Below are positions 23,668-36,500 of a DNA stretch of 64,000 nucleotides, piece after piece (positions within the stretch are counted from its first letter, which is position 1; the number at the start of each line of letters is the position of its first letter). Source of the stretch: Marchantia polymorpha subsp. ruderalis (taxonomy: Eukaryota; Streptophyta; Marchantiopsida; Marchantiales; Marchantiaceae). The notes under the pieces were generated by a model. The model had not been told where the DNA came from. It did not search any database and worked only from the letters and a program-made list of their open reading frames with translations. The DNA is taken from assembly GCA_037833965.1 (NCBI GenBank), contig AP031354.1, positions 15,664,001 to 15,728,000 of the forward strand, written 5' to 3'. The translations under genes were made by a program, and so were the position numbers.

Positions 23668-24024
23668 GACGTGGTGCCGGCCCTGATTGTCAATGCAACA
23701 TCTGCTGCTTGTAGATTAGACTATCAACAAGCACCATCATTCGAGGATGTGGACCAAGAGTCCATTCTTATCATCCGGAAGAACACCCTAGTTCAAAGTT
23801 GACACCCTCCGCTATTTATAACGTCGGAAAAAGCGAATGATGACGGGCTGGTGAAGCCCGAGCCTACCAAGAAGTTGAAAGGTAGCTTCTCGTCCCCGCC
23901 TTTCATTCTCCCCGTGCTTGACAGGACCTTGAGGTTCAGGACTGAATTCCACAACAACAGCGGTTCAGAAGGAAATTCCATCCCGAACCTAGGACGAGCA
24001 CGACGACGGTGGTGTTGTTGGTAG
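23668..24024 (+). pseudogene. Unidentified reading frame with one internal stop
   Basis: From 23668 a frame without stops runs 44 codons (VPALIVNATSAACRLDY, FEDVDQESILIIRKN) to a TGA at 23800. It then continues in the same frame for 73 codons (KPEPTKKLKGSFSSPPFIL, LDRTLRFRTEFHNN) to a TAG at 24022. Residue composition looks protein-like, unlike the overlapping minus-strand ORF. There is a stop immediately upstream and no clear start. It may be a decayed gene or transposon fragment, or two exons of an unknown gene. I do not recognise the family. Confidence 0.35.
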
Positions 24025-27000
24025 GACGTAGGGCGGGCTTCTTTCCATCCCTCGTCGATGGACCGGAGGCGAGGCGGGCCGCGGGCAGTCTGAAAGGGGC
24101 AGCGGCGTACGACTTTTTGGAAGAAGAAAAGTTCGTACCGGCGTTCCTCTAAATTCCTACAACTGTACACTGTAGTCGCCTTTCTTTATATCTATTACGT
24201 TTCCAGGAATAAGAAACAGGCGTACATCGGGCAGTCGAAGCTACATTGTCCGGCGTCCACTCCCTCGTGAAACGTGAATTCTACGCTGGGTTTAGCAGGA
24301 CAATATAGGACTTTGGATGCGTCCACTAATATATACATAAATACAATACCCATATACGGTAGCCTCTCTTTGCGGCTCGTTACGTTTCGATGACCGTAGA
24401 TGGCCCTCACGTATTCCAAAGATGATACTTCAGACAAACCAGGTGTTGGGAAGGGCCTCTCCACGTGTGCCGGCCGGATTGGCCCATTGCGGTGCACACC
24501 CTATAGAGATCTGCTCGGGCTGTAGTCAAGTACAGCGGGCAGAAAAGGACAGTAGACGACAAAATACAGATTATGGTTGCTGCGAACGGCTACGATATCG
24601 GCCCGGTTGCTTTATGCGTCGTAGCGTCGCCCGCGCCCCCCCACCCCCCCTCTCGAGAGGCTTTGACTGCGGAAGCGGAGAAAACTGCCCAGATAACGTC
24701 GTGGGTCTATCGATAAGAAGAGAGAATCTACGGGGATTAACGAGTCTTGGCGCCGGGGGCCTGGATCGAAGCATTCAAATTTTGCCTGACGAGGAAAGTC
24801 CGTAAACAATGCACAGGTTCTGGGATTCACGTGGGCGATACTATCCTAAACATTGGCCGTCGGTCTTTTTGCCCTTGAAATTGCAGGTGAATGGGAGAGT
24901 GACACGTAGAATGCAACATCTTGCACATCGCAATATCTGGAATTTCAAAAGCGGAATATCTGAGTCGAGCATAAAATCTCATAATATCACGGAACATGAC
25001 GACCATGAGTACAGCAAATGAGAGCATCTCGGCATTCAGAACTTGCATCACCTACTTCTTTCTCCTGACACGCTGGTTTACGGTAATCGGACGTCATTTG
25101 CGGACTCCTCATCTGCCGTGAAAACTTGACATGATAAGACTGGACAGGAAGTACCGTTTGGATTGAGCACTTGCGCTTGACTATCCGGTCGACTGCCGAA
25201 GGCCCCCAATAAAGTGCACTGCAGTGCAGAGCCGAGCGGTTCGGAGGGCCTATCTTGTGGGGGATAATATAACTCGATCCGTAGATGCATGGATTGTTCT
25301 GTTCGATGCCCTCTTCTTCCCGCGTCAATTCGGGAAGCCGTAATACTGTAAGCCGTAATGGTGTGGATCTTGAGTGGTTTAATTCATGTCCGATTCCCCG
25401 GTTGCGATACGTAGACAATTATCTAATGAAACAATTAAGAATCGGACGTTTGGTGAAGGAAAGATTCCCCGCCGATCTCACGCACTGGAAACCTCATACA
25501 GGCAGGCAAGGGCGTCGGGCGAGCATACGGTTGTCGGAATCACGTAGCTCGTCCATCATGTGTTGCGATGCCATGGTGATGCCATATCCATCCGGTCGTC
25601 GATGAGGAGATGGATGGGAAAGGCTCTCTCTCGGTTGCAGCAAACTTGTCGATGCCTATATTTGGGCGGTGCATGTTGTCCATATCCATAAGAAGTCCGT
25701 CATGCTACTGGGATAGGTCTGCACATTGTTGTTAGATGTATTGAGTGGGACCAATCAGAGTACGTTTGTCGCGTGAAATATAGAGGGTATCCTGAGTAAA
25801 ATATGATTTAGAGCGAGGGAGCGAAAGAAATATCTGCAGATACTGTTCAATTCCCATATTCATTGTCCTCGCTGCCTCGCCCGAGCGAGTGATTGTGTAC
25901 ACAAAACTCAATTTTATAAGTTTTTCAATCCCTCCCGTTCTGTCCTGACCTGCTTATTGAGTGCCATGGGGACGATGCAGTGACACCGAGTTTTACTGAA
26001 TTCCAGGTGCAAAAGCCGTAACGTTGAACTTGTTTTGACTTTTACCGGCAGGCTCGGGCCCAGAGGACTGGGACCGTCCGATCTCGATCCAATAGGTTAC
26101 GGACAATCGTCGAAGTATGTGAATGTCCGAAAGCATTGCATTTATCTCTCTGCAGTCTGAACTCTAACTTTTGCTGCAGGAGGACCGCCCAATGGAAAAG
26201 AAGGTGGGCCTGCAAATCTTGTAAGCAGCAGCAACTGCTGGAACTGTATCATGATCCGCCCTGAAGACACGGTTGGCGGGCTCGGACAAGAAGCTCTATA
26301 CTTGTCACTCGTACCGTATGCAGACGGTTTGAAGGGAAGAGTAGGAAATGCGCTGCAAAGCTTGACCCTGAGCCCGGTGTGCATTAATCAGAAGTCAGGT
26401 GCATGCGTTGGAGCTTCTGATTCTTACCTTGCTCAAACCTCGTCAAGAATTGCTCACACAAGTCAAGGAACGTTTAGCATACGTTGGTGCAGTGCATCCA
26501 TTAAGGCTCTTGGTCTTACGGGGAAGTCGTGGGCCTTTAAGCAGGGGTAAAAGTTGCAGATGCAGTTTCAAGGAGACCCAAGGAGACAATCATGGTGGAC
26601 AAGTGCTAGAAGTCGTAGTAGTATGCAGCTTTGGAGAATTCACTTGCGTACATGAGTACACTGATGAGAGTCACAATCGAGTGGCCAATGATTTTCTTCC
26701 AAGTTTTTATCGTCGGGATTGGCTCTCGGTGGGTTTGGTCAATTCGAGTCAGGTTACTTCCTATATGTGCACACATAGCATATGACTGTGGATGAGTTCT
26801 AGAGATGTAAGGGAATCACAATAATGTAAGGTGTTGCCTTTCCATGCGGAGATGTGGCAGAGTGACAAGATGAAGCTAGGCAATGATGGTGATAAAGTGG
26901 ATGCAATTGTGGAGGTTTCGAGAGTAATTCGATTGCAACTTTGAAGGAACTCACGAACCAGGAAATCCCCACAGAAACCATTTGATTACTGGAGCAGCTT

Positions 27001-30000
27001 TCGACAAATGGCTCTCCCAATCTCGATTGTCTAATTTTGGAGTCGATACATGGATGGCCACGATGGGGTTGGGATCTTCGTTGCCATCTGCGATAAAAAT
27101 AGGAATTTGGAATCGTGATCAATAAGGTGTCGACGTCGAGCATATTTCTGCAAGATAAAGCCCACGTGTATGCCGCCCATTGCCTACGTCTAGTCAAAGG
27201 CCAACTGCAAATTCTTGGGAAGCATAAGGAGAATATATGAAGTATTTACGAAGTCCATAGACGTTGAATATAGACCCCAGACCCATGAGCAGTCCTGGAT
27301 ATCGACTTGCTTTGCTTCTCGTCCGTCTGGTCCGACTATCTCCCCGCAAAACACATGACAACTTGAATTCGCTGACGAGGCCCTCTGACTCTTTACCGCG
27401 CAGTGGTCATGTACCTTTTTATCATCATAGTAGTGACGTACACTTGCGTTAATGTCCAATGCGCTCTTCCTTGGAGATAAATTTCCAAGCCTGCCGTCTC
27501 GAAATCCCAATTTATTATCCAACTTCTTCTCCTCAGCTCGAATAGCGAGCTTGGCTAGGCCACAGGGGCACGTGTCAACTATATGATAAGAGTAAAAAAC
27601 TTGAATATATACTGTAAGTATGCTTTTCAAAACCTGCATTAGTATTTATGATTCAATATTTCCATGCCTTCCCTTTGCCCCGTTCACGATTGAAATCTAC
27701 ATAGAGAGCGTGTGCATCATATCCCCCTCCTAACCTCAATCGCAAATCTGGGACATCTGAATAAATATCGTTTTTGGAAGGGAATCATTCGGGCTAATCT
27801 TTTTCGTATTAGAGGACAAATGAAGGTAAGTTGAGGACAATCTGTACACTGAATTGAATTGTTTAAGCTGCGGTGATGTGATAGCCAATCTCACATATAG
27901 TCACCACAAACATCGAGCTAGTAAAGGAGCTTTCATAAACATGCATTGGGCCTTTTTTAAGTATGGTATCAAGATGTGAACCAAGTAATGTAGCAAAAGG
28001 GATGGGAAGACCCCATCATGTCATGTCGTACATGGATGAAACCAACGGGGTAAGATGGGGCTAGGCCCCAAATAGATTTGATATCTAGCGGTCAACTTCT
28101 TCGAAACTACAAATACACCATAGCAGGTTTTTTCTTCTTTCCTTTTCACTTTGATTTGTTTGATAATGAGGAGCCCAGAGCCGAAACTGTGCAAATTTTC
28201 TATCCTTCACAAGCGATCCGAGAAAGAAATAGCGAAATAAACAAAAGCTAAACCTCTCGAGAACGGGAATGAAGAGAGCAAGAGCGAGAGAGGAATAGAA
28301 CATGAACAATCTGAGTCAAGGACTAGATCGGAAATAGAGAAAAACCTAGAGCAAAATGATTATAAAAAGGGGGCGTGAAAAGGCGGTCACGGGCGAGCTC
28401 AGAGATGCATTACAACTCGGCTCATAAGTCAGAGGCCGTGCATGTCTAGACGCTTTGAACGAAGCTGAGAGCAGATGATAAAAACCTCCACCAAGGGGAG
28501 AAAATATACTGTACGCTGATATCATGGAGAAACGAAGTCTTCGTCGAGCAGCGCAGCAACCAGTCCTGATCGAGAGGACGTTGAGATAGCTACACTTGGG
28601 CGTCTACGACTGACTGCACATGTCTACTCTGGAGAAGGAGGGAGACGGAGGCGCAGTGCCCTAGGGGGCCGGGGACCTGGAGCTCGCCCACTCATTTCCC
28701 TATGTTCCCTTGGTTCGGTGTATCCTTCGGTGGGGGTCTTTCACATCGCTTGGTATACATTACCTTGCCTTTTCTTTTTGACCTCTACAATCGTACTATT
28801 TTGGGAGGTAGTTCATGTGATCGCCCAAGATTGAGAATCCACGGAGCTGAGAAGCTCGACAGAATTGACCAGCGTTTCCTGGAACGCGCTTCCCTCCCAC
28901 CCGGACGAGGGTCGAGCGCTACAGCAGCCTGCCGCGAAGTGATGTTCTCGATGGCAAGTGTGGGTGAGAGAGTTAGAGAGGTTCAGGACAAGGACCAGAG
29001 GCTTTTCACCGGGCTGCGCTGGCACCACCAGTCCAGGTCAAGAGGATCAATCACCGCGGGTAGTTGGGACAGAAGCCAACGTAGTGGATTGTGTTCCTAG
29101 TAGTAAGTGTGCAAGTTAGAAGCTAAGGCGAAGGAAGGGACAGCGAGTTTTAGACTGAGGCTGCTGCAGCTCGCGTTTCTGCTGCGTACTTCGCTGGAGG
29201 AGATAGACGATGTCGCAGACGCGATGGTATAAAAATATGGAACCGTGCTTATTCGGATGTCTCTCTCAGTTCTTTCAGCTCTTGGCATTTTCTTCTCCCC
29301 ACCCCAATCGCATTCCCCACCGGTGATTGGAAACGCTTTCGGAAAGTCGAAAAGACCCGCGAGGAACCAATTGTTACAAAACAAATCTGTTGATCTCTTC
29401 TTGTACGGGGTCGTGCGTCCACCTCGGAGTAGCCTTTCTTCCTCGGAGTGTCCTTGTTTTGTATGGATCAGTATCGCCTCTGCGCTCCACAGGCCAAGGG
29501 TCGAGGGGCTAACTCTAGCGTTCGAATAGATAGCTAGGAACTTTTTCTGGGCAGTCAAGCCTAGGTAACTGAGAGGTAAACGCTGAAAAGCGGCGCAGAA
29601 GAAAATTCGCACTGTTGACAGGGACATGTCACGAACAAGGAAGAATAAAGAGGGGAAGATAAATTCACGAAGATATTGGGTGAGAAAATTGAAACTCTAC
29701 TTCGCACTGGAGAGTCGTCTCCGTTTGCATCGGGATGATCAATTTATCTGGAGACTCTGTGAGGCACTCGAGATGGGAGATTTTGTGAATGCTCGGTACA
29801 ATGTCTTCAGTAACTAGAGCTGTTACGTGCGGGTCACATGTACTTTGGCTCTTTTCGCTAGTGCTCAGCTGCTCACATTCGTCCACTCAAGGTGTGTTCG
29901 AGTGATGAGATAGATTCACACGATATCACCCAGCAGTATGCATTTCAATGTATGTTATCCAGTTTGGCCTTCGAGACATTGTGGGAGTGTCTCCTTTGTA

Positions 30001-32000
30001 CTTCTTGTATATGGTTTGTATTAATGGGCAATTTAACATCATGCTTCCAGCACTAATCTTAACTCTTGACCCTTCGAACTGCTTAGAGTAGTGCAGAATT
30101 CATAAGTAAAGCGCTAGTTTTGAAGCTGAAGAGAAACACAACGAGGTTAGATGCCAGGTTGTGTCCGCCTACTAAGAGCGAAAACAAGTTTTGTCCGGGA
30201 TGAATTGTCAGGCCCTCGTTCGTGTTAGGGCCATATTGCTGAATCTGACCGGAAATACTAATTGTTTGGTTATTGATTGTACAATTGCTTGTACCGACAA
30301 CTGTTGGTCTTCTGTTGTCCATTTGTTTCCGTGTAAATTGGTCACGTATCATCAGAATCTTCAATATCTGGAGTGGTCTTCTTGGCAGCTAATCGAAGAA
30401 GCTATTTTTGTAGAGTAAACTGCCCTAGCCGGATGAAGTGGACTCTCGCATTCACCATATCGATTGTCTTCGAAAATTCATGCAATATAATTTAAGATCC
30501 GCCAGGTACTTTTAAGGTACAGATTTCAGATGTACCTGGAGTACAGTAACATAGGACGTTTAAAGTTCAGGCTGCCACTTCATGACGCACAAGAATGAAT
30601 TCTTATCATACGTCAAATGGAAAACTAACCTTGTCTCAGGAATCAACTACGGTGGAATTGGTTGATTGTAGGAACTTATTATCCAAGATATTTCTGCATG
30701 AATCTGGCTTCCGTCGCTGTGGTTATTTTATCCTCCCGCAAGCTCCATGTATCAATTGAAAACATGGCTCAGTTCAGAAGATGCTGAGAGCTTGAGACCG
30801 TGTGTCCTTCTAGACGGTATTAATCTCATCTTCTTAAGACTGTCACATATAGCTTGAATTCTAGAAATCTGTGTATGATTTTTGATTTATGGAAATACTT
30901 CATACAGCAAGATGGTTCAAATGTGGTCACAAATCTGTCTGCCCCTCTTCAATTTCGGGATCATTGCGAGATTAAATTCCACTTTTATGGAGTGTCGGCC
31001 TGTATGAAATTCTCAGTCTATAGAAAACATTCTCTTGAAGAAAATTAGAAGATAGCATCCGCGCTGTCACGTTTGATCAGTTCTTCGGCTGGATAAATTC
31101 TTCACGTCGCTCTCCTTTGTACAGCTGAGTCATCTTAAAGCACGAACAGTTCCTCACTCTCATGATCGAACAATGTATGTTAATCTCCCAGAAATGGATT
31201 CAGGATGGAGAGGATGATGTGAAATCCGTTGATCTGTATATTGTAGTATATTGTATAGGGATATGAAGATAGCCCCAGACGTTCCCATTTCTCCTGATCT
31301 GAAATAGATCCACATAGAATATTTCCATACTCAAAGGCACAGAATGAAGCAATGATGTTTGCCTTGCTGGAGGTTTTTTCTATGTCAGCCATGCAAACTC
31401 ACAGAAGCAGATGCATGGCCCACTAAGCCAGAGAACAACTGTTTATGAAAGTGTGAGATGTGTAAGAGAAAACTTCGATACTCCATTCTATTGTGAAATA
31501 GTTGGTGCAAGCTATTCTCTACAAGCATTGACGACATTAGTCATATGCTCAGTCAGTCAGTGCATATCCGAGTACCATTCCTCACATGGTTATCACGTTG
31601 AAGGTGATCATAACTCATCTTCGTTTTTATGGCTTCTTGAACAATATCAAATATAAACTGCAAGTTGAGAAGATTTCACACTACATAGCATACGGCTTCA
31701 GGTCTAGTCGAATCTCACCTAACCCTATTTTTTTAAATAACGAGAGTGCTTCGAACGTGACTACATTCCCTGCAGCTGTTGTCTTCTCTCAGGACCTTAA
31801 GAATTCCAGGCTCTGATAAGTCCTAGCTTATCATAGTCCAAGCCAGACAGTGTAAATGCACAGCTTGTGAGATTGCTGTAGCGGAACGGGTGACCCGTGA
31901 TACACCCAAGAAGGAGCGACGTTAATAGTCCGTCCCGAGTTATATTTTTGCGCCGGTCTGGTAAACCGCCATATTTACCTCTAGTAAAAATGAGATTTAT
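24025..32000. other. Long stretch without a convincing gene
   Basis: Many ORFs of 60-176 codons overlap here on both strands (largest: minus 29097-29627, minus 27190-27639, minus 24987-25418), but none shows a known domain or sustained protein-like composition. A possible coding fragment is discussed in the findings at 26180-26550. The stretch 28400-29600 is less AT-rich than its surroundings and could hold promoter or non-coding transcript sequence, but I see no decisive signal. Confidence 0.4.
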
Positions 32001-33556
32001 ATTTTTTTATTGAAATGTGATATTTAAAGGTTTGGCTCTCGTTTTCGTGACCATTGACCGAGATTCCTGGTCTTTACTGCTGGGCTGGGTAGCAGGGACA
32101 GACGGGCCAGTTGAGGAGGGGAAGGGAGCTTAGCACGGCAAAGCTTGTTCTTTCCTCGGAGCGAGAGAGCTCTTCGCTTGAGCGCCAGGAGGAGAGAGCC
32201 GACGAGCGGACGTAGGAGAGGAGGGAGAGAGCAAGAGAGGTAGCGCGAGTTAGGGCCTGGTAAGGCTGTGTTAAAGAGCGATAATACTTGCTCGTTAACC
32301 ATTCCGTGGTTGTGAAATCCGTGTGGGAACAACAGAAGAAGAGATTCATGTTTTCGCGTGCGTGAGACGAAGCAGGTGCAGTTTGTCGCAGCAGGTTATG
32401 TGCTTGGAAGCTTTTTGGAACGAGTTCATGCGTCGATAGGTGCCAGGCTTCATACTGTTCGCCTTGAAGTGGCGCTGTCGTGTAGGGGCAAGGGAGTTCG
32501 AGACAGTGGGTTGTTTACAATTTCTGGCAAAGGTTGGAAAAGCTTGCGCACTTCATATTTTTGGTTGGAGGTTGATGGCAGGTCTTTGGATATGTTGACA
32601 GACTTTGCTGGTAGGTTTATGGCTTGATGAGTGAGTAGGCCTTGGGAAGTGCACAACGAATGCTTGATTTCAACAGGCGGTGGCAGTGTAAACACACTCT
32701 CGAGTTGGATCTTTCATTGAGAACTTGCTGTCGAGGTCTCTTTTCCATCCCTTGATATCCTTACACATGGCTCATATCTATAGCTTCCTTGAGGGTCGGG
32801 GCATCTAGGGTGCTACATTCTCGCTTCATATCGTTGACATTGCAGCCTATCAAGTCAGTCTACATGGTTACCATTGCCATCCTATTTTTCTGGGCTTCCA
32901 TTCAATACTTCAAGAACAAGCTGTGGGGTAGCTGGCATATGTCTTCTTCCATGTGTAAAGACCACAACGTTCATACAAGGAACCCTGTGACACGGATGAT
33001 ATCAGCACGCGAATATGTCAAAGTGAAAACTCTACGTTTTTCCACGAAGACTGTAGCACATGACATTTCAAATCAAAATGGATTGTTCTCCACGCACCAG
33101 GACAGGTTATGACAGACATTTCTTGTTGGGTGGATCAAACTCACAGGAACGGGTTTTGCCAATCGACTTGCGGTCTTGACAAAGTACTGCTATTGCCTTG
33201 GTGTGTGTATGTGCGCAGGTGAGCGACATTGAGATCAATAGTGTTTCTCACAGATTTATTCAACATGATCTTGACAGTGCGACATTGGATTGGATGAGAA
33301 GGGAAAATTATGGGCAAGAGGTCTTTGCTAAGGTGCTGCATGGGGTATCACAGGGCACAATCACGGAGAGGCTTGAGGAAAGTACAGTAGTCTAAACGCA
33401 TGGGTCAGGACCGAAGGGGCTTGCATACCAAGAATGACTCGCACAGGATGTACTGATCAGACAAGACGACTAAGCAAACCAGCTTCTGGGATAGTTCTAG
33501 GATGGCAATGTTAGTGGAAAAACTCAGGATTCTGGTAGGAACTCTCAAGGATCTGC
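32000..33556 (+). promoter_or_regulatory. Probable promoter and 5' leader of the HAP8-like gene
   Basis: This is the region directly upstream of the first coding ATG. At 31990-32030 there is AT-rich, TATA-like sequence (TTATATTTTTTTATTG), followed from about 32100 by a purine-rich GAGAGAG-type stretch such as is common in plant 5' leaders. A stop codon at 33536-33538 lies in frame before the chosen ATG at 33557. An overlapping short upstream ORF begins at ATG 33503 and ends within exon 1, which could lower translation. The transcription start and any leader introns cannot be fixed from sequence alone. Confidence 0.35.
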
Positions 33557-36500
33557 ATGGCTGCGCTTGCAGCCAAGGCCATGGGAACAGTTCCAGTCAA
33601 GGAAAAGCAAGCCCTTCTTGAGACCCGACGTCAGCAGACTAAGAAGGCCAAGTCAATTCTTGCTGGTAGCTCGTCACGATCAGTTACCTCGGAACAGGCT
33701 GGGGAGAGTAGGTCTCTCGACGGAGAGTGTGTTACATGGTTGGACGCAAGCAGCAAGGAAGAAGGGGGTCTGAAAAGGCCTGATGGAGCTATGGATAGAA
33801 GTTTTGGAAGGCTTGCATTGCAGGCCTCTTCTACCTTTGAAGGAACTGAGGGTGATACTTATGTGGAAAGCTCGCTCGGAACGAATTATGATGGATCATC
33901 GCCATCTAAGTTTTGCATCCGGTAGGATTTCTATCCATGCCTTCGGTAGTAGTGGTGCGATCCCTTCGGTAGTATATGCATGCGAGTACGTCATTGCCAG
34001 CCCTATAACCGTGATAGCAGCTAATTCTCTTAGCGCGCCTGGAATCTCAATTGGGGCGTGGGCCTACTCTTGTTCCTTTTCTGGCCCGATGGACATTGCA
34101 TGTTTCACATTCAGACGGTAAGGTTTCTACTACGGACAGGAACTTCGTATTATCGTTATCGCACCAGCACTCCTTACACGTTCACGATGTGAGCTGATTG
34201 TGCGTGCAAGACTTGCGAATTTTACTTCTGTTATTGTCTACAACCAGACCTCAAGGCATTACTCCTAGCCTCCAGATGAACTTCATGATCTCGCGGATCA
34301 TACTGTAGTATCGGTCTGCAATTCCACTCGAGAATGGTTTTTAGGAAGGCTGAATGCGTGGGATGCCTGTCAAAACATGTTCAGTGTACATTTATTGTTC
34401 GCCGATGAATATCGATCATGATGGATTGTCATATCGGAGGAGGCAACCGATTTTCCGCTTCCGAAGCTTTTCTTTTGCTTGAGAGCTATTTTTCGAAGCA
34501 AATTTAATAATCCTCGTATCAGACTGAGGGACGACGAATTCCACGTAAATTGGAAGTCGTCAAACGCGTTGAATCAATTTGGAACTCAATTGAGTTTCAC
34601 AACTAGTTAAATAGGTTACGCTGCTTTGAAGGACGTGTATGTGGTAATTATCAAGGACGAATATGAACACTACTTCCATTCAAGGTTATTCTTAGTCTGG
34701 TCGAGTAAAAATCTGTCATGTCTCACCTGAGTATGAATCGGGACATGATCAACTGGGCATGGAATGGTACTCCGTCGAGCATGTGTTTCTCATGGGACTG
34801 TCAGAAGAGTCGTACATGAACAAGTGACGATTACTAATACTCCAACGATCAGGTGTGATTCTATCACACGACTTGATTTCTGTTTCGATGTGGAATTGCA
34901 GGCAATACACGGAAATAGTTCGTCAAGACAGAGGTGATCTGAAGCAGAGCTGGCCCTTGGCCGAGGAGTACCTACGAGGTCGTGTTTTACAAGGTAGAGT
35001 ACAGGTTTCCTTGTGGCCTCCCATAGGTGGTGGAGAGTCGGCACTCACACAGGCTTACAAAACTCAATCCAGCACACCGGAAGGTCCTCTCCCTCATTTA
35101 TTCAAGCTAGAGATAGCATTTGCGGAGTCTGGGTTGTCTGAAGATAAGCCGGACCAATCGTGGTTAACGTCGGAGGAGGTGGGGATTGAGAAAAGGTCCG
35201 GAGCGCAGATAATCCCTAGCTTAGATCTTCTGGAAAGACGGCCGCTAGAAGAGGGGGCCTGCATCACGAGGACCAAATCGTTCAAGAGTGCTCGCAGGAT
35301 TTCTCCTACGGTGGATTGTTCTGGGAACGGTGAAGCACAGGAACGACCGAAGAAGGATAGACGGCAGCGGGATACTGATGCCAAGCAAGTGGAGCAATTA
35401 GCTCCGTCTCAAACAGGTTCACTGCGATCGATTTCTAGAGCGGATGCCAAAGACGCCGGTTGCGTGGTTGAGCGTGGAGGAAAACAGGTCCAAGGAGATA
35501 ATGGTTTGATCCAGCTCAAGGATACTGGGTTCGTACACACTGAACTAGGAGGAGTTGGTTTAGACACAGACAAGAGCAAGCGGTTCTTGGATGTTACTCA
35601 TCCTTATGCGTCTCAGGAGAGAAAGACGGTTGACAGATCGTGGAAAGTACAGTGCTCAGCTGAGAACGTAGCGGATATCAATGATAGAGTTGCGAGTACG
35701 GGCAAAGGGAAAGCAGCAGCAGCAAATTTAGGTGCAGAAGTTGAGGGTTGGCCACTGAGTACTCGCAGCACTACGCACATTGGGGATTCAGGTAGTGATC
35801 CAAAACGAGGGGAGAAGGAAACTGGTGACGTGGTTGCTATCGAGAAGGAGACTACCGTTTCCAAACGAAGAAACGAGGATGATCGAGTTGTAGAAGAAAG
35901 ATCTGCCAAATCAGACGGGGCTTCGGCATCACGTCCTTCGACAAAGAGGCAGAGCAACAAATCGTGTCCAGTCTGTCGATCATTTTCATCCATGTCTCAA
36001 ACAACCATGAATGTGCACATTGACAGCTGCCTAGTAGAGCATCGGCAGGAAGAACATGTCTCGGATGCTGAACCTGTCGAGTCTGAGCTTGAACCTGAGC
36101 GCGAGCCTAATCGAAGTAAGATTTTGAAGTCCAAGGCCCAAGGCGCTAAACCAAAGCGGAAGAAGAGGTCAATAGCCGACATAGTAGCTAATTCCTCGAC
36201 CCGTACCTTGGAGGAGAGCCCGGGCAAGGAAGGTGCCAGATTCATAGGCCCTTATTCCAGGTCCGCAGATCAGGTACACGACTCGAAAAACCTGAACTGG
36301 GTTTCAGGAAATAAGAAGAAAAGGCAACCGCGAAATGTGCCTTCGCGAAATTTGAACGAGGAGAACGAGAATAAACGAAGACGCCTTTTTCGCTTGGAAT
36401 CCACCACTGAGGAGTCGAAGCCCGGAAAGCAGGAGAAGCGTCGGCTCCCCGAGAAAGAGAGGGAATTGACGAAGCTCAAGCAGTTGCGTGTGGAGAGGTC

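Noticed and set aside
24987..25418. 143-codon minus-strand ORF
   Set aside because: Overlaps other ORFs on both strands. No motif, no splice logic.
27190..27639. 149-codon minus-strand ORF next to a 132-codon one
   Set aside because: Considered as a two-part gene, but neither shows a known domain and no convincing junction links them.
29097..29627. 176-codon minus-strand ORF
   Set aside because: Longest isolated ORF in 24-32 kb, but it has no recognisable motif and its opposite strand is equally open.
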